Origin: Archangium sp.
GTDB lineage: Bacteria; Myxococcota; Myxococcia; Myxococcales; Myxococcaceae
NCBI GenBank assembly: GCA_016793525.1
Contig: JAEUJT010000175.1
Coordinates: forward strand, 1-24,521
Length of the DNA: 24,521 bases
Reading direction: 5' to 3'
Shown here: one piece after another, positions 6,888 to 14,814 of the stretch
Position numbering within the stretch: the stretch's first letter is position 1
Layout: each line of letters starts with the position of its first letter
The notes under the pieces: model-generated
Databases searched by the model: none
What the model saw: only the letters and a program-made list of their open reading frames with translations
What the model was told of the DNA's origin: nothing
Translations under genes and position numbers: made by a program

Positions 6888-9422
6888 ATGATGCTCCGCC
6901 CCGCCCTGCCGCCGCTTTTCGTGCTGGCGGTCGCGACCGGCTGTCGGTGCGGGGCGGGCCTGTCGACGCACGAGGCGTCGTTTGTGGTGGAGCCGTCGGC
7001 GCTCGAGCTCCCCGCGACCTACGTCGGCGCGGAGCGTGTCGCGGCACTGACAGTGTCGAACACCTCGCGAGCGCCGCTGCAGCTGACGCTGGAGACCGAC
7101 GAGCCCTTCCGCGTCTCGTCGACCGCCGTGGGGCTGCCAGGCACGGGTGCTGAGCGCATCACGGTGACCTTCGCGCCGGCTTCTCCCGGCACGGCCGAGA
7201 CGACGGTGCGCGTTCGCTCGGGAGCGCAGGTGGTCGAGGTCGCGGTCCGCGGAAGAGGGCTCGCCCCGTTGACGTGCGACGCCGGAGTCTGCGCGAGCCG
7301 AACCTTCGACCCCTCGCTCGGCGCCTGCGTCGAGGCCTCGCGCCTGCCCGATGGCGCCCCGTGCGTCGATGCCTGCGTCGCCGATGGCCAGTGCGTAGAG
7401 GGCGTGTGCCTCGGCGCCGCGTCTTCGGCCTGCGACGACGGCAACGGGTGCACGAGCGACGGCTGCACAGCCGATGGGGCCTGCGTTCACGTCGAGCGCC
7501 AGTGTGACGTGGAGGATCCGTGCCTCGCCGCCTTCTGCGACCCCGACGCGGGCTGTCGGGCCGAGGCGGTCGACGACGGCGTGCCCTGCGGAGAAAACAC
7601 CTGCGCCACCGCCAAGGTCTGCATCAACGGCGCGTGCGTCACCCGCGCGACGCCGAACTGGCAGCAAGAATGCGCCTTCACCCGAATCGCGTCAGACGGT
7701 ACCAGCACGTTCTGCGCCGTTTCACAGAGTGAGCGGGTGCGGTGTTGGGGCTCGAACTGGGTCGAGCGCATGGGCCGCGGCTTCCCGTCTGCGGCGGTGA
7801 CGCCGACGCTCGTCCCCCTGAGTGGCGCCAACGTCACGTCGCTCGCTGTCGGCCCCACGGCGATCTGCGTCAGCACCCCGAGCGACGTCTCCTGCGTGCC
7901 GGCGAACAACCCGCTGGGGGCGCTGCCTCCCGGTGAGCTGCAGCTGTGGCCCATCGCCACCGCGCTCGAGTCGCGCGGCTGCTCCATCACTGGCGCGTCG
8001 GGCTGGTGCTTCAACGATGGGGGCCTGTACGCGGTGTCGGCGGGCGTTCCCGGCTCGACGCTGCGCACCTCGCCGCTGTGGTGGTGCGCCTTCACCGACG
8101 CGGGGGTGTGGTGCGGCCCTGCCGAGGGCCCGCTGACTGCGTTGGCTCCGTTTCCGGCGCCGGTCGTCGACGTGCGAGTGCACGTCAACCCGAGCGCGGC
8201 GCTCGTGCTGCTCGACGATGGCTCGGCGTGGGAGGTGCTGACCGATGGGGGTCGCACACGTCTGGTCGATGCAGGCGCGACGTTCATTCAGGCTGAGAGC
8301 ATCGTCAGCCGCTCGAGCGAAAACGTGCTCGGCCGAGCCACCGGGAGCGGCCTCACCCACCTGCTTGGAACCAACCTCGGTGTCGTCGCGGCCGCGTCGA
8401 CGGTCTTCACCACCTGCGTGCTCACCGACGGCGGGGCGACCTGGTGCGCCGGCTACAACTTCTCCGGCGAGCTCGGGCGGCGCGACGCCCAGCCGCTGGG
8501 CGTTCAGATGAACCCCGAGCCGTCGCCGCTGTGGCACGCCGAGGGCGCCAACACCTACGTTCGCCGTGACGGGGGCTTCGCGATGCTCGGCCGGCAGACC
8601 ACCGACGACGCTGGTTCCGTCTGGCTGGGCCCAGCCGTCGAGCCGATTCCCGGTGAGTTGCTCGATGTGGGGGGTGACAGCGCCGGCACGGTGGGCACCC
8701 CCAGCGTCATTCTCGACGCCCAGCGGAGGATCTTCGTTCGCACCGACCGCACGGTGCGCGAAGACGCGGGGCTCATGCTCGCGCACCCGCCGAACTTCTT
8801 CAGCCCGACAGGAGCGCACTGCTTCGCGCGGCTCAACCCGGCCTCCCCCATCGGCTGCATCGACTTCGATGGCCTGGCGCTGCCTGCGCCGAGCGCTCCA
8901 GCGTGGGTCGCCGACCCGCAGGCGCTCAAGCACCTGCTCGGCGCGGGGCCCGAGGCGCTGTGCGCGGTTGGCTTCGACGGCGGCGTGTGGTGCTCGACGC
9001 CTCAGACGCTGACGACCACGGTCGGCGCCATTCGGGAGCTCTGCTCGACACATCTGCTGACTGCGGCGGGCGAGGTGTGGTCGTGGAGCTTCGGGAGCGT
9101 TCCGGCGCGAGTCTCCGGGCTCGTCACGCCGGTGCGCGCGCTGTCGTGCGGGTTGCACTTCGCGTGCGCTGTGTCGGGGGCCAACGTCGTGCGCTGCTGG
9201 GGCGACAACACCAACGGGCAGCTCGGCCGAGATGGCCCCTGGAGCGCTCAGCCCGTCGCCGTGCCGATGCCCGAGGCGGTGCGGGCCATCTCCTCCGGGA
9301 CCTCCCACACCTGCGCCGAGGGCTCGTCTGGGCGGCTCTTCTGCTGGGGGAGTAACCAGCACGGCGCGCTGGGCGTCAGGGCGCTCCAGTTCAGCCCTCA
9401 GCTCCTTCAGGCGGTGCCATGA
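6888..9422 (+). CDS. Surface lipoprotein with HYDIN/ASPM-like domain, Cys-rich region and RCC1-like repeats
   Basis: Predicted lipoprotein of 844 aa. The start at 6888 gives MMLRPALPPLFVLAVATGC with the likely lipidated Cys at residue 19; the second ATG (6891) is equally possible. Residues about 30-124 form an Ig-like fold of the ASPM-SPD-2-Hydin/choice-of-anchor type (TVSNTSRAPLQLTL, ITVTFAPASPGTAE, VRGRG). Residues about 129-254 are packed with cysteines in short DG-x-PC and C-x-DG-x-C modules. From about 255 to the end are RCC1-like repeats, most clearly CAVSQSERVRCWGSN, CVLTDGGATWC, CAVSGANVVRCWGDN and RLFCWGSNQHGALG, probably a beta-propeller. It follows the giant lipoprotein by 6 bases and overlaps the next gene by 4 (ATGA), so an operon is likely. 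The ligand is unknown; no catalytic motif is visible. Confidence 0.85.
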   Translation: MMLRPALPPLFVLAVATGCRCGAGLSTHEASFVVEPSALELPATYVGAERVAALTVSNTSRAPLQLTLETDEPFRVSSTAVGLPGTGAERITVTFAPASPGTAETTVRVRSGAQVVEVAVRGRGLAPLTCDAGVCASRTFDPSLGACVEASRLPDGAPCVDACVADGQCVEGVCLGAASSACDDGNGCTSDGCTADGACVHVERQCDVEDPCLAAFCDPDAGCRAEAVDDGVPCGENTCATAKVCINGACVTRATPNWQQECAFTRIASDGTSTFCAVSQSERVRCWGSNWVERMGRGFPSAAVTPTLVPLSGANVTSLAVGPTAICVSTPSDVSCVPANNPLGALPPGELQLWPIATALESRGCSITGASGWCFNDGGLYAVSAGVPGSTLRTSPLWWCAFTDAGVWCGPAEGPLTALAPFPAPVVDVRVHVNPSAALVLLDDGSAWEVLTDGGRTRLVDAGATFIQAESIVSRSSENVLGRATGSGLTHLLGTNLGVVAAASTVFTTCVLTDGGATWCAGYNFSGELGRRDAQPLGVQMNPEPSPLWHAEGANTYVRRDGGFAMLGRQTTDDAGSVWLGPAVEPIPGELLDVGGDSAGTVGTPSVILDAQRRIFVRTDRTVREDAGLMLAHPPNFFSPTGAHCFARLNPASPIGCIDFDGLALPAPSAPAWVADPQALKHLLGAGPEALCAVGFDGGVWCSTPQTLTTTVGAIRELCSTHLLTAAGEVWSWSFGSVPARVSGLVTPVRALSCGLHFACAVSGANVVRCWGDNTNGQLGRDGPWSAQPVAVPMPEAVRAISSGTSHTCAEGSSGRLFCWGSNQHGALGVRALQFSPQLLQAVP

Positions 9423-9748
9423 GCCCCTTCGTTCGCCGGTTGGTGGAGCGCCTCTTCGACCCGAAGCAACCGCTCTCACGCAACCGCCACCCCGCGACCT
9501 TCGAGACGCCCGAGGGCGTCGAGGCGCTGAGGGTCTACCGGCGGCTGCGCTCCGTGCGGCGCGACGTGCTCAGCGCCGCGAAAGTGCAGATCGACGAAGG
9601 CGCCGACGAGGTGATCATCTCGCTCGAGTGGCCCGCGGTGCGGGGTCGGAGATCGGTGCGCCTGTCGAAGGGTGAGCTCGCGGTGCTCCGAGCGCTGCCC
9701 GACGTGCGCGAGATGCTCGTGACGGACCGAGCGCGCTCCGCCCAATAA
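9419..9748 (+). CDS. Small protein of unknown function
   Basis: Not recognised. A 109-aa, strongly charged, apparently soluble protein: no signal peptide, membrane segment or cysteine. The first 45 residues are Arg-rich (MSPFVRRLVERLF, then YRRLRSVRRDVLS). The middle (VQIDEGADEVIISLEWPAV) looks like alternating beta strands, and the end is helical. Its ATG overlaps the stop of the RCC1-like lipoprotein gene (ATGA), which argues that it is translated and coupled to it. Codon usage follows the high-GC third-position pattern of its neighbours. The context suggests a cytoplasmic or membrane-associated accessory to the lipoprotein operon, but nothing in the sequence shows a function. Confidence 0.7.
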   Translation: MSPFVRRLVERLFDPKQPLSRNRHPATFETPEGVEALRVYRRLRSVRRDVLSAAKVQIDEGADEVIISLEWPAVRGRRSVRLSKGELAVLRALPDVREMLVTDRARSAQ

Positions 9749-9750
9749 GC

Positions 9751-9775
9751 CTCCGAACTCGTTTCATCTTCGGAG
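9751..9775 (+). promoter_or_regulatory. Hairpin covering the ribosome binding site of the next gene
   Basis: CTCCGAA (9751-9757) is an exact inverted copy of TTCGGAG (9769-9775), with an 11-base loop. The GGAG in the right arm sits 7 bases before the ATG at 9783, so the stem would hide the ribosome binding site. No T-run follows, so it is not a standard terminator. Confidence 0.4.
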
Positions 9776-9782
9776 CCGTCAC

Positions 9783-10229
9783 ATGTCTCGTTTCCGCCCC
9801 CTCGTCGCGTTGCTCTCCCTCGCCGGCTGCCTGCACCCGCAGCGTGCATCCGTGCTCCCGTTGGCCACGCCAGACGACGTCACCCCCGTCGTTCGCGCGC
9901 TGGCCGCACAGGGCTACCTGCCACAGCTCGTCGACGAACGATCGGGGCTCGTCGCGACGGAGTGGCGCCAGTCGGGCTTCTGCGCGCACCCACGAACGCC
10001 GCCGAAGTCGTCGCGGTCGGCGATGGTCTCGTCGCGCTACCTGGCCACCGTCGAGGGGAACCGCGTCACGCTCCGGGCCGACAACCAGTGCTGCCTGGGC
10101 GAGACACTCTCCTTTGGCGACCTGATGATGCGTGGAGACTGCGTCGCGCGCGATGGGCTCACCGAAGATGAGCAGCTCCAGCTCGACGCCCTCGGGCACC
10201 GGGTCGCCGCGGCGGTGGGGCCGCGGTAG
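9783..10229 (+). CDS. Small lipoprotein of unknown function
   Basis: 148 aa with a short signal peptide and a good lipobox (MSRFRPLVALLSLAGC, Cys16), so probably exported and lipidated. The mature part holds FCAHP and an adjacent Cys pair in DNQCCLGETLS plus a further Cys in RGDCVARDG, hence possible disulfides. The rest is an alpha/beta mixture: a helix PDDVTPVVRALAAQG, then strands LVATEWRQ and RYLATVEGNRVTLRA. This general layout is common in small myxobacterial lipoproteins, but I do not recognise a named family. GGAG lies 7 bases before the ATG. It ends three bases before the stop of the convergent response-regulator gene and is 34 bases downstream of the unknown 109-aa gene, with which it may be co-transcribed. 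Confidence 0.75.
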   Translation: MSRFRPLVALLSLAGCLHPQRASVLPLATPDDVTPVVRALAAQGYLPQLVDERSGLVATEWRQSGFCAHPRTPPKSSRSAMVSSRYLATVEGNRVTLRADNQCCLGETLSFGDLMMRGDCVARDGLTEDEQLQLDALGHRVAAAVGPR

Positions 10230-10232
10230 CCA

Positions 10233-11747
10233 CTACGCGCCGTGGCGGGCGACGATCTCGGAGCCGTCGGCCAACGTCTGCCCGTGGAGCGTCGCCAACA
10301 GCAGCGATCGCAGCGCCGCGCTGATGTCGGAGCTCACCACCGACACCCCGGCCGGCGCGCCGCGCAGCGCGGGAGGCACCGAGTCGTGCTCGACCGAGCC
10401 CGGTGACGCGCTTCGCGAGGCGATCACCAACGGCAGCCGCAGCTCGAAGGCGCAATACCGGGCGAAGGCCAGCACCGGCTCGGTCGTCTCCAGCACCAGC
10501 GCGCCGAGGGCCGAGGTCGCGAAGGGCCTCCACAGGGGACGCGCGGCTTCGGCGGTGGGCACGAGCGTCACGTCGATGCGCAGCGCCTCGCCCAGCTCGA
10601 CGTGGCCCAAGGTGCCGAAGCTGGAGCGCACGCACGCGGCCTCGTTCCCCGTCGCCACCAAACCCGGGAGCGAGCGCAGCAACCACCGCCCTGCCTTTGG
10701 CCCCGTGCCGCACACCAGCACCTTGCCCACGAGCGAGGCCCGCGCAGCCCGAGTGCGCATCAAGCGGCCGCGAACGGCGTGCACTTCAGCGGTCGCCAGC
10801 AGCGGCCCATCGGCCGGAGCCATGCCGTCGAAGCGCTGCACCACGCCGCGCTGAATGAGCGCTGCGACGGCCGCCAGCACCTCGAGATCGGGCGCCTCCG
10901 CGAGATCCATCACATCGGAGAGGCGACGCGGCTGGGCGAGCGCGCGAATGACCTCGGCGGTGACGGGGTGCGGGTCGACCGGAGGCGGGCCACCGGGCGC
11001 CAACGTCAACACCCGCTGACGGGGAGGCAACGTGGAGAGCAACCGGTCGCGCTCGTCGGACTGGCGCATGCCCTCGAGCAGCGCTTCTTCCATCGAGCGA
11101 TCAATGCGCGGCCGGGCGCTGGAGGAGGTCGGCGTGAAGGCAAAGCTGCCCTCCTTCCATGCGATCAGCCGAAACAGCGCCTTCTCTCCTTCCACATCGC
11201 CGAAGCGCGCGTTCACCGGCCGGCCGTTGGCGAGGTGAATCTCTCCGCGCTCTTGCCCGTGCATCAGCTGCAAACGCCCGGTGCGGCGGTTCATCGCGAG
11301 GATCTGCAGGAGATCGGCGAGCGCGAGCTGCGCCAAGCCGCCTTCGATCTCCCGCGCGTCGCCGCGCAGCTCCCGCGCCGTCTCCGAGCGGCGGCAAAGG
11401 TGATCGATGCGCGAGAGGACCTCGTCGAGGTTGTACGGCTTCTGGAGGAACCCTTCTTTCAGCGTACGCAGGTGTTCGACGTCGCGCGACGCGGTGGTGA
11501 TGACGAGAGGAATGTCGTCGGTGCGCGGGTTGGTGCCGAGGATCTGCGCGATGCTGCGCGCGTCGATCAACGTGCAGCGGTCGTCGAAGAGAATGACGTC
11601 GGGGTGGCGGAGGACGGCCACCTCGAGCGCCTTCGAGCCGTCGGGCGCGTACTGCACCTGGTAGCCCCGCTGCCGCAGCGCCTTGGTCAACGGACGCACC
11701 GGGCTCAGGTCCGGGTCGGCGATCAGCACTTTGCGCGCGGGGGCCAT
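10233..11747 (-). CDS. Response regulator: receiver + PATAN (DUF4388) + degenerate small-GTPase-like domain
   Basis: 504 aa, cytoplasmic. Residues 4-118 are a receiver domain with an acidic pair (Asp11, Asp13), phosphoacceptor Asp55 (VILFDD), switch Thr (TTAS, 84-85) and Lys103 (LQKPYN). Residues about 135-240 match PATAN/DUF4388 (LALADLLQILAMNRRTGRLQ, then GEIHLANGRPVNARFGD, then EKALFRLIAWKEGSF). A helical segment (264-306) resembles a winged helix. Residues about 340-490 resemble an MglA/Ras-type fold (KVLVCG strand, ALGALVLET strand). However, the P-loop reads GTGPKAGRW where GxxxxGK(S/T) is expected, and no NKxD-like motif is seen, so GTP binding is unlikely. It is last in a four-gene minus-strand run, 12 bases after the GAF/GGDEF-like gene. 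The phosphodonor kinase is not in the window. Confidence 0.85.
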   Translation of the reverse strand: MAPARKVLIADPDLSPVRPLTKALRQRGYQVQYAPDGSKALEVAVLRHPDVILFDDRCTLIDARSIAQILGTNPRTDDIPLVITTASRDVEHLRTLKEGFLQKPYNLDEVLSRIDHLCRRSETARELRGDAREIEGGLAQLALADLLQILAMNRRTGRLQLMHGQERGEIHLANGRPVNARFGDVEGEKALFRLIAWKEGSFAFTPTSSSARPRIDRSMEEALLEGMRQSDERDRLLSTLPPRQRVLTLAPGGPPPVDPHPVTAEVIRALAQPRRLSDVMDLAEAPDLEVLAAVAALIQRGVVQRFDGMAPADGPLLATAEVHAVRGRLMRTRAARASLVGKVLVCGTGPKAGRWLLRSLPGLVATGNEAACVRSSFGTLGHVELGEALRIDVTLVPTAEAARPLWRPFATSALGALVLETTEPVLAFARYCAFELRLPLVIASRSASPGSVEHDSVPPALRGAPAGVSVVSSDISAALRSLLLATLHGQTLADGSEIVARHGA

Positions 11748-11759
11748 GGTCGGAGGGTC

Positions 11760-13172
11760 TCAGTACGGCTGCAGGTCGTATTCAGTTTGGAGCTTCGACA
11801 CCAAGCCCTCGACCAGCGTCGGATCCGACGTGTGAAAGCCCCAGGTCGCTCCGCGGCCGCGACGTTGGATCAGCCCGTACGCCGCGCCGTCACCGAGCCA
11901 GAGAATGAACTCGTGCCGAGACAGGCGCTCGTCGCCCTCGAGAAAGACCGGCGTCAACGCGGGGTGCGAGGTGATGTCTGAGCGCCGCCCCAGCGCGTAC
12001 ACCCGCGGCGCGAAATCGGGCGGTGCGTCATCGAGCACGCGCACAATGGGCAGCGTTGCGTTGATCTCCGGGCCGCCCACGTAGACCAGCCCACGCGACG
12101 ACGGCTCACGGAGCAGCTCGCGCGCCACCTCAACTTGCAGCTCGTCGAACAGCACGTCGGCCACTCGGCCACGGCGCGACGGCTCTCCCGGTGCTTCGGG
12201 CAACCGCGGAGACCGGGCGCTCCCCAGCAGCAGCTCGAGCTCGTCCCAGAACGAGAGCGAATCGAGCTTGAGGTGGTGGTGCAGCGAGCCCCGGCGCTCA
12301 TCCATTCGTCGTCGGCAGCGCAGCAGCAGCTCGTCGAAGTCGTCGCCGTCGCGAGGGAACGTCGCCGCGCCGCCGGTGAGCCCCAGCGCCACCTTCGCTT
12401 CGATGCCCCGCGCGTCGGGCTCGTCGGCCACGCTCGTCAACGCGCGCCGGAGGAACATCAGGCCGCCGAAGAAGTCGGTCTCCGGGAGCAGCACGTGAAA
12501 TTCCTGGTCGGTCGCGCGCGCCACCACGTCGGCATCGCGAATGATCTGCGACAACACCCGCAGCACGATTTGCTGGGCCTGCCTCGCCGCTGAAGGGCCC
12601 AGGCGGAGCCTCAGCTGCGACACGTTGTCGATGGAGAAGGTCAGCAGCGAAAAGGAGCGCCCGTAGCGGCGGGCCTTGTAGATCTCCTTCGTCGCGTAGT
12701 CGGTGAAGTACGACAGCGTGTACGCGCCGGTCTCGCGATCTCTCAGGCCCTGCCGCTGCAGCTGCGAGAACCGCCCCGCGGTCTTCAACGCCGTCGCCGC
12801 GAACTGGCCGAACACCTGGGTCGGGTGGAGCAGCTCGTCGCCGAACTGCCCCGCCAGCGAGTCACCCAGCTGCACCAGGCCCTGAATCTCACCGGCGGGG
12901 GTGATCAGCGGCACCAACATCGCCCCGCCCGAACTCCACGACGCCGCTTGCACCAGCCACGCGTCGACCGAGTCGGGAAGCTTCGCGCGGTCGACCAACC
13001 CTCTCCACGCGCGAAGCCGAAGGCCCGTGCGCTCCCCTGCCACCCACAGCGCGGCGCTCTGCGCACTACACACCTCAGCCAGCTCGTGCAGCACCCGCTC
13101 CTGGAGGTGCTCGATGTCGGTGACGCCCACCACCGCCAGGCAGCGCTGCTCCAACGCCGGGCCAGTGCTCAC
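11760..13172 (-). CDS. GAF domain + degenerate GGDEF domain signalling protein
   Basis: 470 aa, cytoplasmic, no membrane segment. Residues about 10-135 look like a GAF sensor (QLGDSLAGQF region), and about 148-297 keep the overall diguanylate cyclase fold (ETGAYTLSYFTDYATKEI; DADVVARATDQEFHVLLPETD; ALGLTGGAATFPRDGDDFDELL). The signature GG(D/E)EF is replaced by TDQEF (221-225), and the nucleotide-contact helix lacks the usual ND/GH/GD residues (LRLRLGPSAARQAQ), so diguanylate cyclase activity is not expected. The last 170 residues are an unrecognised conserved-looking alpha/beta region (GLVYVGGPEINATLPIVRVL, FILWLGDGAAYGLIQRRG). The start is a GTG overlapping the dapF stop (GTGA); an upstream open frame is antisense or shadow sequence inside dapF. 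It may act as a binding platform or partner for the receiver-PATAN protein next to it. Confidence 0.82.
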   Translation of the reverse strand: MSTGPALEQRCLAVVGVTDIEHLQERVLHELAEVCSAQSAALWVAGERTGLRLRAWRGLVDRAKLPDSVDAWLVQAASWSSGGAMLVPLITPAGEIQGLVQLGDSLAGQFGDELLHPTQVFGQFAATALKTAGRFSQLQRQGLRDRETGAYTLSYFTDYATKEIYKARRYGRSFSLLTFSIDNVSQLRLRLGPSAARQAQQIVLRVLSQIIRDADVVARATDQEFHVLLPETDFFGGLMFLRRALTSVADEPDARGIEAKVALGLTGGAATFPRDGDDFDELLLRCRRRMDERRGSLHHHLKLDSLSFWDELELLLGSARSPRLPEAPGEPSRRGRVADVLFDELQVEVARELLREPSSRGLVYVGGPEINATLPIVRVLDDAPPDFAPRVYALGRRSDITSHPALTPVFLEGDERLSRHEFILWLGDGAAYGLIQRRGRGATWGFHTSDPTLVEGLVSKLQTEYDLQPY

Positions 13173-13981
13173 GCGACGGTGCCTTCGAACACCCGCGTCG
13201 CTGGGCCGCGCAGCCACACCATCGACAGATCGCGCGCTACCTTGATGTCGAGCATCCCGCCCGGCAGCCGCACCGGCACCCACGCGTCGAACGGGGTACG
13301 CCCCGCCAACGCCGAGGCCGCGACGGAGGCACAGGCGCCGGTACCGCACGCCAACGTGAGCCCCACGCCGCGCTCCCACACCGTCACGTCGAGGCCGCCG
13401 TCGTCGCGGCGCGTCACGAATTCAACGTTGGTGCGCTGCGGGTACAGCGGGTGCAGCTCGAGCTTCGGGCCCAACGTCGCCGCTTCAGATGCCGGCGTAT
13501 CGAGCAACACCAGGTGCGGGTTGCCCAAGCTCACCGCGGTACCGACCAGGCCGTCGATCATCTGCCGAACGAAGGGCCCACCGTTTGGGAGCAGCGGCGA
13601 CTCGAGCCGCGCCGGCCCCATGGCCACCGTGACGAGCTCGACGCCCTTGGGCCCCCACGCGATCTCCGACTCGAGCAAGCCCGCGCCGGTCTGCACGCCG
13701 AGCGACGCCGGCCGCCCCCCCGCAGACTCCGCCAGGTACTTCACGACGCAGCGCAGGCCGTTGCCGCACATCTCCGCGATGCTGGCGTCGGCGTTGTGCA
13801 CCACCATGCGCGCCGCGCCGTCGCTCGACGGGAGCACCGACAGCACCCCATCAGCGCCGATGCCGAAATGCCGATCGCACAGGCGCTTCACCTCGGCATC
13901 GTCGAGATCGACGCCGGTGCTCCGGCAGTCGACCACGACGAAGTCATTGCCCAGGCCGTGGTACTTGGTGAACGGCCTCAC
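13169..13981 (-). CDS. dapF: Diaminopimelate epimerase
   Basis: Converts LL- to meso-diaminopimelate in the cytoplasm, for lysine and peptidoglycan precursor synthesis. The 270 aa are full family length. The N-terminus FTKYHGLGNDFVVVD and GIGADGVL are diagnostic. Both catalytic cysteines are present: Cys72 in MCGNGLRC and Cys212 in ACGTGACAS. NPH (154-156) and the ER of VWERGVG (203-204) are also in place. A small variation is NADASIAE where most members read NADGS. The start is a GTG at 13981, three bases after the SDR stop, and the stop overlaps the GTG of the GAF/GGDEF-like gene by four bases, so translational coupling is likely. Its placement inside a signalling gene run rather than with other lysine genes is unusual. 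Confidence 0.95.
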   Translation of the reverse strand: MRPFTKYHGLGNDFVVVDCRSTGVDLDDAEVKRLCDRHFGIGADGVLSVLPSSDGAARMVVHNADASIAEMCGNGLRCVVKYLAESAGGRPASLGVQTGAGLLESEIAWGPKGVELVTVAMGPARLESPLLPNGGPFVRQMIDGLVGTAVSLGNPHLVLLDTPASEAATLGPKLELHPLYPQRTNVEFVTRRDDGGLDVTVWERGVGLTLACGTGACASVAASALAGRTPFDAWVPVRLPGGMLDIKVARDLSMVWLRGPATRVFEGTVA

Positions 13982-13984
13982 ACG

Positions 13985-14731
<747 letters not shown>

Positions 14732-14738
14732 GGCGTTG

Positions 14739-14744
14739 CCTCTT
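14739..14744 (-). promoter_or_regulatory. Ribosome binding site of the SDR gene
   Basis: The minus strand reads AAGAGG, 7 bases before the ATG at 14731. It decides the start against a longer in-frame version that would add 18 residues before the Rossmann fold. Confidence 0.65.
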
Positions 14745-14814
14745 TTTTCCGTGTGGGGGTCGAGCCTGCGCCGCCCGTTTCCCACGATGTGCGGCGGCTC
14801 GCCACGACATTACG

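Noticed and set aside
6141..7667. Minus-strand open frame of about 500 codons
   Set aside because: Antisense across the end of the giant lipoprotein and the start of the RCC1-like one. The translation is Arg/His/Ala-rich with no motif, while the plus strand carries clear repeats.
7722..9479. Minus-strand open frame of 585 codons
   Set aside because: Antisense shadow of the RCC1-like lipoprotein; composition is typical of noncoding frames in GC-rich DNA.
13173..13379. N-terminal extension of the GAF/GGDEF-like protein
   Set aside because: The added residues are Arg/Gly-rich and lie fully within dapF in another frame; the GTG overlapping the dapF stop is the better start.
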